58,346 bases of DNA from Spirochaetales bacterium. GTDB lineage: Bacteria > Spirochaetota > Spirochaetia > SZUA-6 > JAFGRV01. Positions 1-8,624 of the stretch are shown here, piece after piece. The DNA is taken from the NCBI GenBank assembly GCA_016930085.1, contig JAFGHO010000099.1, positions 1-58,346 on the forward strand. Reading direction: 5' to 3'. The notes beneath the pieces were generated by a model that searched no databases, was not told the DNA's origin, and saw only the letters and a program-made list of their open reading frames with translations. The translations under genes and the position numbers were made by a program. Numbering within the stretch: the stretch's first letter is position 1; the number at the start of each line of letters is the position of its first letter.

Positions 1-23
1 CCGTACTGGTAATAATTATTCAT
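1..23 (-). CDS. 5' end of an unknown gene leaving the window
   Basis: On the minus strand an ATG at 23 is preceded by an AAAAGGAA ribosome-binding site at 31-38, seven bases upstream. The frame then stays open to the window edge (Met-Asn-Asn-Tyr-Tyr-Gln-Tyr). Only seven codons are visible, so the product cannot be named. An ATG five bases further upstream runs straight into a stop and was not chosen. Confidence 0.35.
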
Positions 24-263
24 CGCATGTTCCTTTTTACGATAATACCGGCTCCATTATATATTGTTTACTTGAAAAAGTAAAGACCATAATAATGATG
101 AGTATTTACGGATTTTTTCAATGAATATTGACGGGGAATATCACTTCATGGGGCCGTTATCGCGTGATGCGGGTAACGTCGATACCGGCTGCGGCGAATA
201 TGTCGGAACGATATCGTTGTCGGGGTAATTACGTATGTATCGTATGTTTTTATTTATTTCATT

Positions 264-755
264 TTACCGGGATAATTTCGCCGCCCTGCAGTAACAGCGT
301 AATCCGCGATCATAATCCCCTTCGAAAAAGGCCAGTTCTCCGAGTGCGGTCATCGTCTTGCGATCATCCGGTTTCAGGTCGCGAATCGTCGAAAAGAAAA
401 GCCCGGCATCCGTATAAAAACCACGGTTTTTTAAAAAAAGGCCGATATCGTAAAGAGCGGCCGGTGCCGGTAATGATTCAAAAACCGGATTCGCTTTTAA
501 AAAGGCAAGCATTTTAAGCATAATTTCCCTGAAAGGGGATAGATCCTTCTCTTTTTCGAGAAAACGTATGCATTCGGACACTCCGCACGCCAATAAAGCG
601 GCGACGATGACACCGTAGAAGAATCCTTTTTCTTTGGGATATGTATGATATGCATCAAGAAAGCGATTCATGGCCTCCCGGTAATGGCCCGCGCCCAGAT
701 GTTTCATATATGTCGAAAACATTGCATTGATCGTTCCGCCGTCAGGTACAGCCAT
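264..755 (-). CDS. TPR-like hypothetical protein
   Basis: This 163-residue, mostly helical soluble protein has no signal peptide or membrane segment. Its spacing of small and aromatic residues (AMNRFLDAYHTYP near residue 30, a C-terminal stretch with ALGELAFFEGDYDRGLRCYCRAAKL) is typical of tetratricopeptide repeats, which bind protein partners. It is transcribed away from the injection-system baseplate genes and shares their upstream region, so it may be an accessory of that locus, but nothing in the sequence proves this. The start at 755 has no clear ribosome-binding site, and Met at 722 is an alternative. The partner is unknown. Confidence 0.6.
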   Translation of the reverse strand: MAVPDGGTINAMFSTYMKHLGAGHYREAMNRFLDAYHTYPKEKGFFYGVIVAALLACGVSECIRFLEKEKDLSPFREIMLKMLAFLKANPVFESLPAPAALYDIGLFLKNRGFYTDAGLFFSTIRDLKPDDRKTMTALGELAFFEGDYDRGLRCYCRAAKLSR

Positions 756-818
756 ACGTATAGTTATATCGTTTTCCGGTTGCCGGTGTCAATCGTTCCG
801 TCTCCGGTTATTTGGGTG

Positions 819-847
819 TTGACAGGTCACGGCAATTATGGTAGGCT
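819..847 (+). promoter_or_regulatory. candidate promoter of the plus-strand baseplate operon
   Basis: A perfect -35 box TTGACA at 819-824 is followed after 17 bases by TAGGCT at 842-847, a weak -10 box. It lies about 125 bases upstream of the gp25-like gene in the 216-base gap between divergent genes, which is where an operon promoter is expected. The poor -10 makes this a moderate guess. Confidence 0.35.
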
Positions 848-971
848 TGGGCTGATTGCCGATGGTGCGGTCGTTCGTTTGATTATTGAGGGATAAACAG
901 GACTCGTTATCGGTAAGATATTTCGTGCATACAGATAAGCAAACAGTAAAAAAAGTGATAGTAATTATACG

Positions 972-1394
972 ATGAGAAAAGGCAGTTTTTTAGGTGCAGG
1001 TTGGGCGTTTCCGTTCGAGATCGATCAATGGGGAAATGTCGAGATGTCCTGTTTTGAGAAAAGTATCGCCGAGTCGGTACGGCTTATCCTCTCGACAAAC
1101 AAGGGCGAAAGAATCATGAGGCCCGATTTCGGATGTTCGATCAATGACCTTGTATTTGCCCCGAATAATGCAAAAACCCAGAATCTTATCTGCCATTATA
1201 TCGAGGAAGCGCTTGTGAAATGGGAACCGCGGATTATTCTGGAAAAAGTCGAGGCGTTTACGGATGAGCATGACGAATCGAGAATAAATATCAATATCGA
1301 ATACAGGATCAGATCGGTGAATACGTATTTTAATATGGTTTATCCGTTTTATCTGGAAAGAGGCGAAAGTGATACCCAGTCCCAATTTGGATGA
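972..1394 (+). CDS. gp25-like (GPW family) baseplate wedge protein
   Basis: This 140-residue protein matches the T4 gp25/P2 gpW/Afp9 family in size and pattern. An N-terminal FPFEIDQWGNV segment leads into ESVRLILSTNKGERIMRPDFGCSINDLVF, where the E-R-x-M-x-P-x-F-G-C core is the family's signature. The family forms the inner baseplate wedge that nucleates sheath polymerisation. It is the first gene of the plus-strand operon and overlaps the gpJ-like gene by 26 bases, as expected for proteins made in step. The ribosome-binding site is weak. The call rests on motif and context. Confidence 0.88.
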   Translation: MRKGSFLGAGWAFPFEIDQWGNVEMSCFEKSIAESVRLILSTNKGERIMRPDFGCSINDLVFAPNNAKTQNLICHYIEEALVKWEPRIILEKVEAFTDEHDESRININIEYRIRSVNTYFNMVYPFYLERGESDTQSQFG

Positions 1395-4300
1395 CAGAAC
1401 CTATCAGGAAATCGTCGATGAGGCGATCCGTCTTATACCGCATTACTGTCCCGAATGGACGAATCATAATCCGACAGACCCCGGCATCACCTTGATCGAA
1501 TTGTTTGCGTGGATGATGGAAATGACGATATACAGGCTGAACAGGGTTCCGGAAAAAACATATCTCACCCTGCTCGACCTCATCGGACTTTCCTTTATGA
1601 AACCGCAACCCGCTAAAGCCCTCATCTCTTTTTCACTCGTTGACGGTTACGATGGTTTCGTGAAGATCAAAAAGGGAACGCAGCTTTCGACCACGAAAAC
1701 CGAATCCGCCGGATCGATCGTATTCGAGACCCAAAACGACGTCTGCGTAAAAAATACCCGCCTCGCATCGTGCATCGGAACATATGACGGGCGGGTAACG
1801 GACAATCTGGCGATACCCGAAGAAAAACGCAAGAAACACGGATTTTTCCTTTTTTCCGGTACTAATGAAATCAACCGTTATATCTACATATCCGATCCGG
1901 TCCTTGGTTTCCTTGCCGACAATAATGTCTGCAATCTGGTATTTCATAGCCCTTACAGTATTACCGGTTTTGACGACGAGATTATCAACTTCCTGAGCTG
2001 GGAGTACTGGAACGGTAAAAAGTGGGTGCTGATCGATTATACACGAGCTTTAGTGATTCAGAACGCGGAACCGGAACTGGAACAAAAGTTCAAGAAAAGG
2101 GACAATGAATTGTTTTTTTCCGGTCCGATCGAAATCGATGAAACGGAAATAGACGGGAAGACCGGTTACTTCCTGAGGGCGTCTTTAGTCGATCAGCCCG
2201 AGAAACAAAAATGCTTCGATATTATCAGTATCAGCATTAACCTGCTTTTCGGCGGTGAAGGATTGAATCCGGACGCATGTATCTGCAACACGGAAAACAT
2301 GATTTTCCACCCGATCGATATTACAAAAACATTTACCCCTTTTGTCGACATACCGGGTTACAACGACGCTTTCTACATTGCCTCAAACGAAGTCTTTTCA
2401 AAGGAAGACTCGGAAATCATCATTCATATCGCATTGAGTGATGAGGCCGGTGTCGACAAGGCGGAACCTCACAAGGACCTCCTTCTCAAATATGAATACT
2501 GGAACGGGAAAAACTGGCTGGCTTTGGGAGGAACGACGACAAGCGGCGTGGTCAAGACCGACGGCAAGGAAGACTGGTACAGGTTCAGGGATGAAACGAA
2601 CGCCCTGACAAAAAGCGGGTTTGTGCGATTTCATCGTCCTTCAGACATGAAAACGACGGGGGTCAATGGGGAAGAGAATTACTGGATCCGCGTGCGAATC
2701 AGCGCGGGTGATTTTGGTACGGCCGGTAAATATGTTCAGACGAAAGAGGGAAAATGGGAGTGGATATACGAGCGGCCGGTTAAACCGCCGATGATCAAGT
2801 ACATCCGCCTCTCATACCGGGCGGACAAAAAGCCGCCCGAATGTTTGAAGGTGTATAATGAGTACAGCTATCAGGATTTTACGGAAAAAAACGCAGCGCA
2901 TTATTCGGAAAGCCGGGACGACGAAAAATTCGCGGATTTTTATAAAATTATCAATATAACGAAGGAAAAATGCCCGATTACCTATCTTGGGTTCGACAGG
3001 GAGTTTCCTCCCGGAGATACCGGTATTTATTTCAAATTGAATGAAGAAAAAAAGGTGAGACCATCGCGGGAAATGGTCGTCGATCTTTCACGGACCGGCG
3101 TGAAGGATATGAAAAGCAAGCGGGTGCTCACACTGCGATGGGAATATTGGGATGGAAAATCATGGACGAACCTGAGTGTGAACGACTATACGGACAGTTT
3201 TCACGAATCGGGTTTTGTCGAATTCAGAACGCCTGAAAACCATAAAATCAAAAACGAGTTCGGACATAAGCTTTACTGGATGAGGATACTCTTCGAATCC
3301 GGCAGCTTTGAGTTTTCTCCCATTGTCCATGATCTACTCCTCAATTCCGTTTATGCGTTCAATCAACAGACTTTCAGGAATGAACTCCTCGGGTCGAGCA
3401 ACGGAGCGCCCGCGCAACGGTTTGAAATTTTCCATAAACCGATTTTGCCCGGTATCGAGCTGTATGTTAAGGAAAACTGTATTCCTCCTGAAACGGAAAA
3501 AGAGCTTATTCTCGAGGAAGAAGGCGGGGATGCTATCGTTGTATTGAATCAGGGAAACGGAGACAGGGAGGAAATATGGATCAGGTACCATGAAGTCGAA
3601 AATTTTTATACCTCAAAACCGTATTCCCGGCATTATTGCATCGATTATCTTTCCTCCGTCATTATTTTCGGCGACGGAACGCGCGGGATGATTCCCCCGA
3701 GAATGAAGAACAATATCAAATTGATGAAATATAAAACGGGCGGCGGAGTTTCCGGCAATATCGGCGGCCATGCGATTACCGTACTCAGGGAAAATATACC
3801 CTATGTTTCCGGCGCCGTAAATCATTATCCTGCCGAAGGCGGGGCCGATCTGGAGAGTATCGAAAGCCTCAAGACAAGGGCGTCGAATGTCTTTCGTAAT
3901 TTGAACAGGGCGGTGACGGCCGAGGATTACGAATGGCTCGCCATGGAGGCATCGTCTTCCGTCGCAAGGGCGAAATGCCTTTCGAAATGCGGCAGTCACG
4001 GTGAAGTTATTCTCGTTATCGTCCCCCGTCTCGATCCGAGGGATATCGATCTTAAGGAAAAATTAAATCCCTCATCGGAACTTATACGGAGGGTAAAGGA
4101 GTTTCTGGAGCCGAGGAAACTGGTGGGAACACGGCTGCGTGTGGAACCGCCGGCTTACCGGAATATATCGGTTGAGGTCAAGCTGATCTTTAAAAAAGAT
4201 GTATCCGAAGTTCAGGGGATAAAGGCGGAAGTGGAACATTGTATCAGAAGGGCCCTCCATCCGATCACCGGAGGATTGGACGGAAGGGGCTGGCCGTTCG

Positions 4301-4485
4301 GAATGGCCCTGACCAGGAATGAAATCTATAATGTGCTTGAAAAAGTGGATGGTATATACTATATTGTTGAAATCGAGATAAGGGATAATGACCTGGGCGC
4401 ACAGATCGACAAGGTGATTCTCGATGAGGACAGTCTTATCCATATCGATTCGATAACGATAATCGACAGGAAATATCATTTTTAG
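1369..4485 (+). CDS. Baseplate J-like protein (gpJ/gp6/Afp11 family)
   Basis: This 1038-residue baseplate wedge protein starts with GTG at 1369, after GGAAAGAGG, and overlaps the gp25-like gene. The N-terminus (NHNPTDPGITLIELFAWM, about residues 35-55) is characteristic of the large gpJ-like proteins of extracellular injection systems. The C-terminal third (YKTGGGVSGNIGG, then a NRAVTAEDYEWLAMEAS segment near residue 850) is the Baseplate_J core. In the middle, modules of the form YWNGK-W (near residues 213, 380 and 600) recur, each about 100 residues of beta-rich sequence, probably surface-exposed insertions. The protein would join adjacent wedges around the central hub. Length and motif order agree with the family. 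Confidence 0.9.
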   Translation: MIPSPNLDDRTYQEIVDEAIRLIPHYCPEWTNHNPTDPGITLIELFAWMMEMTIYRLNRVPEKTYLTLLDLIGLSFMKPQPAKALISFSLVDGYDGFVKIKKGTQLSTTKTESAGSIVFETQNDVCVKNTRLASCIGTYDGRVTDNLAIPEEKRKKHGFFLFSGTNEINRYIYISDPVLGFLADNNVCNLVFHSPYSITGFDDEIINFLSWEYWNGKKWVLIDYTRALVIQNAEPELEQKFKKRDNELFFSGPIEIDETEIDGKTGYFLRASLVDQPEKQKCFDIISISINLLFGGEGLNPDACICNTENMIFHPIDITKTFTPFVDIPGYNDAFYIASNEVFSKEDSEIIIHIALSDEAGVDKAEPHKDLLLKYEYWNGKNWLALGGTTTSGVVKTDGKEDWYRFRDETNALTKSGFVRFHRPSDMKTTGVNGEENYWIRVRISAGDFGTAGKYVQTKEGKWEWIYERPVKPPMIKYIRLSYRADKKPPECLKVYNEYSYQDFTEKNAAHYSESRDDEKFADFYKIINITKEKCPITYLGFDREFPPGDTGIYFKLNEEKKVRPSREMVVDLSRTGVKDMKSKRVLTLRWEYWDGKSWTNLSVNDYTDSFHESGFVEFRTPENHKIKNEFGHKLYWMRILFESGSFEFSPIVHDLLLNSVYAFNQQTFRNELLGSSNGAPAQRFEIFHKPILPGIELYVKENCIPPETEKELILEEEGGDAIVVLNQGNGDREEIWIRYHEVENFYTSKPYSRHYCIDYLSSVIIFGDGTRGMIPPRMKNNIKLMKYKTGGGVSGNIGGHAITVLRENIPYVSGAVNHYPAEGGADLESIESLKTRASNVFRNLNRAVTAEDYEWLAMEASSSVARAKCLSKCGSHGEVILVIVPRLDPRDIDLKEKLNPSSELIRRVKEFLEPRKLVGTRLRVEPPAYRNISVEVKLIFKKDVSEVQGIKAEVEHCIRRALHPITGGLDGRGWPFGMALTRNEIYNVLEKVDGIYYIVEIEIRDNDLGAQIDKVILDEDSLIHIDSITIIDRKYHF

Positions 4486-4488
4486 ACT

Positions 4489-5076
4489 ATGGAACAATCG
4501 GCGATAATCGAGAGGGTAACGGACGCTCTATTGCAAAAGATAACCGGGATAAAAAGTACTATCAAGGGTATCAATATCTGCATGGAGACGGAAAGAAACA
4601 AACTCAGGGAGAAATTTCCCCTTATCAATGTGCTTTTGATCGGAATCGAAGAGACGGGTATACAAAACCGGTATGACAAGATCAAAATGAAAGGGATAGA
4701 TAAAAACAACCATGAAATTGAATATTTCATGGTGCCGGCAACGATGGTGAATCTCACCTATATGGTAACTCCGTATTCCGACAAACACGCAGAAACATGC
4801 AGAATGATGGGGGCGCTCGTCAAATTGTTCAAGGATGATTATCTCATCGAGGTCGACGGATTCGATTGGGTTGAAAACGAGGGGAATCCGGTTCTTATTG
4901 AAGCCTCGTCGCCTTTACCGCTGCCCGAACAAATACGGGTTTTTTCGGCGATGAACCTCGATTACCGGCCTTCACTTTTCTACCGTTTGAGACTCGGCAT
5001 CGATTCGGGCAAACAGGAAGTGTTTAGACGGGTAAAGGAAAGAAAATTCGAGACGGTAAAAAAGCCGGAAAATTAA
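4489..5076 (+). CDS. Pvc16/Afp16-like tail terminator (DUF4255)
   Basis: This 195-residue protein resembles the N-terminal domain of Pvc16/Afp16, the cap that ends tube and sheath polymerisation. The features used are the short N-terminal helix, the LTYMVTPYSDKHAETCRMMGALVKLF segment (about residues 85-110) typical of DUF4255, and the LPLPEQIRVFSAMN-YRPSLFYRLR ending. It starts three bases after the gpJ-like stop, so it is translationally linked to it. In Photorhabdus-type loci the cap gene closes the cluster; here it sits among baseplate genes, just before the short sheath. Confidence 0.78.
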   Translation: MEQSAIIERVTDALLQKITGIKSTIKGINICMETERNKLREKFPLINVLLIGIEETGIQNRYDKIKMKGIDKNNHEIEYFMVPATMVNLTYMVTPYSDKHAETCRMMGALVKLFKDDYLIEVDGFDWVENEGNPVLIEASSPLPLPEQIRVFSAMNLDYRPSLFYRLRLGIDSGKQEVFRRVKERKFETVKKPEN

Positions 5077-5101
5077 TTATTTACGGTTTCAATAATATAA
5101 T
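5073..5101 (+). promoter_or_regulatory. possible promoter ahead of the short sheath
   Basis: A perfect TATAAT at 5096-5101 lies 27 bases upstream of the sheath ATG. The -35 position 17 bases further upstream reads TTAATT, a poor match. It could give the sheath gene extra transcription over the preceding operon genes, which would fit the number of sheath copies needed. Confidence 0.3.
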
Positions 5102-5128
5102 GTGATATTATGGTTAAAGGAGGAAAAA

Positions 5129-6349
5129 ATGCCACAATATTTAACACCCGGTGTATATGTCGAAGAAGTCGAAAGCGGTTCCAAACCAATCGAAGCGGGG
5201 GCCACAAATATCGTCGGTTTCCTTGGTGTCGCGGAAAAAGGTCCGGTCAATGAACCGACCATGATCACCAACTGGTCTCATTATGTGAGGACATTCGGCG
5301 GATTGAACAGTAACGGATGGCTCGCGCACGGAGTATACCTTTTCTTTCAAAACGGCGGAACAAAATGTTATATCAATAACCTGAAGAAGGTAAAGGATAC
5401 GAAACCGTCGACGCCGGCCGCTGCGGAAGCGAAAGATGTCAAGGAAGAAAAAAAAGTCGCGTCCGACAAGCCCGATGTGATTGAGAACCCGCCCGATCTG
5501 ACGAAGCTCATCATCGGTAAGGATGAAGGGCCCGGAAAGAAAACCGGTCTTTTCGCGTTTGACGGAATTACCGATATTTCCCTGGTCTGTGCACCCGGGG
5601 TTGTCGATCCTGCGGCCCAGGATGCGCTGTTGAGTCATTGTGAAAAACACAGATTCCGTATGGCTATTCTTGACGCGCCGGAGACAATCGAAAAAGGACT
5701 CGATACGATTCCGATGCCGAGGGATTCAATGATGGGGGCCTATTATTTTCCGTGGGTGGGCATGTACGATACTGAACTTGAAAAAGAGGTATACGCACCT
5801 CCCAGCGGCGGTGTCGCGGGGATATACGGACGCGTCGACAGTAAACGCGGCGTTCACAAGGCACCGGCGAATGAAATTTACAACGGTGCGATCAGTGTCA
5901 AATATCCGCTGACCGATATCGAGCAGGAACTTCTCAATCCGAAAGGGATCAATTGTATCAGGGAGTTCGAAGGACGCGGAATCCGGGTATGGGGTGCACG
6001 AACCTTCAGCTCGAATTCCGAATGGCGATATATAAATGTGCGGCGGCTTTTTTGTATGGTGGAAAAAGCGATCCAGGACGGGACGAACTGGGTCGTGTTC
6101 GAACCGAATACACGTGACCTCTGGAAAAAGATCGTCAGAAATATAACGGCGTTTCTCCTGCGGATATGGAAGGACGGGGCGCTTTTCGGCGATTCTCCGG
6201 AAGAGGCCTTTTATATTCGATGTGATGACGAATTGAATCCCCCCGAATCGATTGATGCGGGTTATGTCATTTGTGAAGTGGGTATTGCACCGGCGAAGCC
6301 GGCTGAGTTTGTCATCTTCAGAATTACGCAAAAACCGCTTGGCGAATAA
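5129..6349 (+). CDS. Contractile sheath protein, short paralogue
   Basis: This 406-residue tail sheath protein starts at the ATG after AAAGGAGG (5117-5124), giving the canonical N-terminus MPQYLTPGVYVEEV. The C-terminal domain (INVRRLFCMVEKAIQDGT, WVVFEPN, FYIRCDDELNPPESIDAG) contains the handshake elements that lock neighbouring sheath subunits. Compared with the 589-residue sheath at 26110-27879, the middle is replaced by a Lys/Glu/Ala/Pro-rich linker (about residues 80-130), so the surface-exposed domains are largely missing. The two sheaths probably have different positions or interact differently with the baseplate, as sheath paralogues do in Afp/PVC particles. Confidence 0.92.
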   Translation: MPQYLTPGVYVEEVESGSKPIEAGATNIVGFLGVAEKGPVNEPTMITNWSHYVRTFGGLNSNGWLAHGVYLFFQNGGTKCYINNLKKVKDTKPSTPAAAEAKDVKEEKKVASDKPDVIENPPDLTKLIIGKDEGPGKKTGLFAFDGITDISLVCAPGVVDPAAQDALLSHCEKHRFRMAILDAPETIEKGLDTIPMPRDSMMGAYYFPWVGMYDTELEKEVYAPPSGGVAGIYGRVDSKRGVHKAPANEIYNGAISVKYPLTDIEQELLNPKGINCIREFEGRGIRVWGARTFSSNSEWRYINVRRLFCMVEKAIQDGTNWVVFEPNTRDLWKKIVRNITAFLLRIWKDGALFGDSPEEAFYIRCDDELNPPESIDAGYVICEVGIAPAKPAEFVIFRITQKPLGE

Positions 6350-6360
6350 TGGTTCATGAA

Positions 6361-6386
6361 TCGGCAGCCCGGTTGTGGGCTGCCGA
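6361..6386 (+). terminator. strong hairpin downstream of the short sheath
   Basis: TCGGCAGCCC and GGGCTGCCGA form a perfect 10-base-pair stem around a six-base loop, 12 bases after the sheath stop. No T-run follows, so it is not a standard intrinsic terminator. It may protect the 3' end of the sheath message or lower read-through. The rest of the 234-base gap up to the lipoprotein gene shows nothing recognisable. Confidence 0.5.
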
Positions 6387-6583
6387 AAGCGGGTCGGACA
6401 GTGTAAAACCGCACAACATGGTCAGATATGGATCATAGCAGGGACGCGCTGCCTTGTATCGGGGATATCACGGTTTTCCCGTGGATTTCATGATGCGGGA
6501 AAATGTCGGTTTTTTCTTTAATACTGATCGCTTGCGGGCGAATGGCTGTTATGCAAAACGCACTTGTATGAGGAGGATATGAT

Positions 6584-7045
6584 ATGGACAAGATGAGAAG
6601 AATAATATATGCCGGCATGATCGCCGTATTGACGATCATGGGTGTCCTTGCATGTAAGACAAGCGGGGGAGCCGAACCGTTTGTTCTCGAGGAATTGTTC
6701 CCGGAGAACGACAAGCCGGCAGAGAAATCCGCCGGTGATAAACCCGTTGAAAAAGAGTCTTCGGAACCGGTTCCGACGCGAGCGCCGAAAGTCTTGTCGG
6801 GAAAAATTCTGGAAGTCCATTACAAACGGGGCAAGGCGGTGAGTATCTATATCGGTCTCGGTTCGAGTACTAAAGGTATCAGGAGAAATCTTGAAGGAAC
6901 CATCTATAACGATATGGCGAAAACGGAAGAGATCGGCAGAGTCAAACTCACCGAGGTTTTCCCGAATATGTCATTGGGGGAGATTATAGCACTGACCCAT
7001 GAAATTTCGAAAAAAGACGGTGTTGTGGCTTTTGAAATAGATTAA
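6584..7045 (+). CDS. Lipoprotein within the injection-system operon
   Basis: This 153-residue protein begins with a basic start, a hydrophobic stretch and a lipobox (GVLAC, Cys24), so it should be exported and lipid-anchored. A Pro/Lys/Glu-rich spacer (about residues 30-68) precedes a small beta-rich domain (GKILEVHYKRGKAVSIYIGLG to the C-terminus), which resembles domains seen in other envelope lipoproteins but is not a family I can name. The start at 6584 has AGGAGG eight bases upstream. A lipoprotein is not a particle component. Its place in the CIS operon suggests an envelope anchor or release factor, which is an inference. Confidence 0.72.
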   Translation: MDKMRRIIYAGMIAVLTIMGVLACKTSGGAEPFVLEELFPENDKPAEKSAGDKPVEKESSEPVPTRAPKVLSGKILEVHYKRGKAVSIYIGLGSSTKGIRRNLEGTIYNDMAKTEEIGRVKLTEVFPNMSLGEIIALTHEISKKDGVVAFEID

Positions 7046-7069
7046 AACGCAATAGGGGGAGGGAAGCGT

Positions 7070-7474
7070 ATGTCGCATTTTACAAGAGTGAAGACTCAAA
7101 TCAGGGATTTGTGTACGTTTAAAGAGGCCCTTAAAGAACTTGATATCGAATTTACTGAAGCAGGGGAAACGCAGGATGTCACCATCACCGGATGGCAGGG
7201 GAAAAAAGAAAAGGTCCTTATGGAATTAAAGACGGGTTCGTCCTATTCAGTCGGACTTGTCGAAAATAAGGAAGGTTCATATGAGTTCGTCGCCGATTGG
7301 TGGGGGGTTGAAACATACACCGGGATCACCCGGGAAGATTATATCAATAAACTGACCCAGAAGTATGCTTATTGTACGGTTATGGACAGGATAAAGGATA
7401 AAGGCTACGATATCGTAAAAGAAGAGGTTGACGGGAAACAGAATATAAGGATATTGATCAGAAAATGGGCGTGA
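7070..7474 (+). CDS. Ycf35-like DUF1257 protein
   Basis: This 134-residue protein begins SHFTRVKTQIRDL and continues with an ALKELDIEF segment, the hallmark start of the Ycf35/DUF1257 family of chloroplasts and cyanobacteria. It is soluble, has no cysteines arranged for metal binding, and its biochemical function is unknown. From memory, DUF1257 genes in bacteria often accompany DUF2997, Ycf46-type AAA ATPase and single-cluster radical-SAM genes. All three partners are present here, but on the opposite strand 13-16 kb away (20780-23229). The start follows a purine-rich GGGGGAGGGAAG site. Confidence 0.8.
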   Translation: MSHFTRVKTQIRDLCTFKEALKELDIEFTEAGETQDVTITGWQGKKEKVLMELKTGSSYSVGLVENKEGSYEFVADWWGVETYTGITREDYINKLTQKYAYCTVMDRIKDKGYDIVKEEVDGKQNIRILIRKWA

Positions 7475-7623
7475 AAATGTACCGGGCTTAAACAATGACG
7501 TGCATCAACATCAGTTGAATTTCGGAAGGGATTGAAGAGCCTTGTGAAAAAGGACTATGGCAAGTGTATATTTATAAAGCCTGACAGACGCTAACATTCG
7601 GTAAAAAACAAGAGGTGGCTGAG

Positions 7624-8457
7624 TTGATTCATGGTACTGAATTGGACAAGACTCATTTGAAAAACAAGATGGAGGAAAATATCTGTGTCCCCGATATTAC
7701 CGGGATGTATTTCCCCATGGCGCTGCAATTTATTGCGTCAAAAGGTTTGCAGATAGGGGATATCAAGTTCGATGACGGGAAAGACATTTTCACGGTGATC
7801 GGTCAGAGTATTTCCCCCGGTACGACGGTGCCCGTGGGAACGTCGATCAATGTGAAGATATCCAGTTCACATCCCCTCGCTTATTTACCGTCGGTTTTCC
7901 AGTCAAACACGCTGCTCAAGAAGTACCTCTGGATATTTCAGCATCTTCTCAACAGCATATATGTGAAACTCGATAATATCGAGCAATATTTCAATCCGCT
8001 TCAGGCCCCGGAGGCCTTTTATAAATGGCTCGGCTCGTGGTTTTCCGTTAATGTCAATTATGCGATATCCGAAGAAAAGATGAGGAGTCTGATAAAAAAT
8101 ATCGTGCGCATTTATCAATGGCGTGGAACATCGCGTGGGCTTGCCGAATATCTCGAAATCATGACGGACGTAAAACCGCACATCATTGAAAATTACAAAC
8201 CCTTGAACGAATATATCCTCAAAGGCGAGAACCTGATCAACAGCAGGGTTCTGGAAAGAAGTACCTCACCGTATTATTTCACCGTTGTGTTTCCGGTTGA
8301 AGCGGATTATTTTTCACTTGATGCGATCAGAAAAATCAATCAGATAATACAGTCGGAAAAACCGGCGCACGCAGATTTTTATCTGGATTTCGTACCCAGA
8401 GAGAAGAAAGAAAAGGAAGAACCGGTAATGATTCTGGGAGAATCGTTCATTGAATAG
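7624..8457 (+). CDS. PASTA domain fused to gpI-like baseplate protein
   Basis: The N-terminal 75 residues form a PASTA-like domain: VPDITGMYFPMALQFIASKG, then the VIGQSISPGTTVPVGTSINVKI signature. Residues about 90-200 match phage tail protein I (gpI; Afp12-region wedge), with YKWLGSWF and IYQWRGTSRGLAEYLEIMT as the recognisable core. The gpI family completes the outer baseplate wedge and often carries fibre contacts. I chose TTG at 7624 because AAGAGG at 7610-7615 lies eight bases ahead. GTG at 7615 and ATG at 7669 are possible, but the last would leave a minimal PASTA start. PASTA domains elsewhere bind cell-wall material, and fusion to a baseplate wedge is unusual. Confidence 0.8.
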   Translation: MIHGTELDKTHLKNKMEENICVPDITGMYFPMALQFIASKGLQIGDIKFDDGKDIFTVIGQSISPGTTVPVGTSINVKISSSHPLAYLPSVFQSNTLLKKYLWIFQHLLNSIYVKLDNIEQYFNPLQAPEAFYKWLGSWFSVNVNYAISEEKMRSLIKNIVRIYQWRGTSRGLAEYLEIMTDVKPHIIENYKPLNEYILKGENLINSRVLERSTSPYYFTVVFPVEADYFSLDAIRKINQIIQSEKPAHADFYLDFVPREKKEKEEPVMILGESFIE

Positions 8458-8531
8458 CGATTGGTCCTCATAACAGGGACGGGACGGGTTTTGCCGACGT
8501 CACAGGACGGCGTCGTTGAGGTATCGTAACG

Positions 8532-8551
8532 GGCCGCAGAAGAATGCGGCC
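8532..8551 (+). other. intergenic hairpin
   Basis: GGCCGCA and TGCGGCC form a seven-base-pair stem with a six-base loop in the 167-base gap between the gpI-like gene and the next gene. It is not followed by a T-run. It may stabilise or process the message; no promoter is obvious nearby. Confidence 0.35.
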
Positions 8552-8624
8552 GAATAAAGGCAATAAAGGTTATTGGCAAAAAGAGGAATATAGGGTAAAA
8601 ATAAAACAGTAAAGAGGTATTGGA

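Noticed and set aside
128-517. 129-residue open frame on the plus strand
   Set aside because: It overlaps the TPR-like gene on the other strand, has no ribosome-binding site and a composition unlike a protein.
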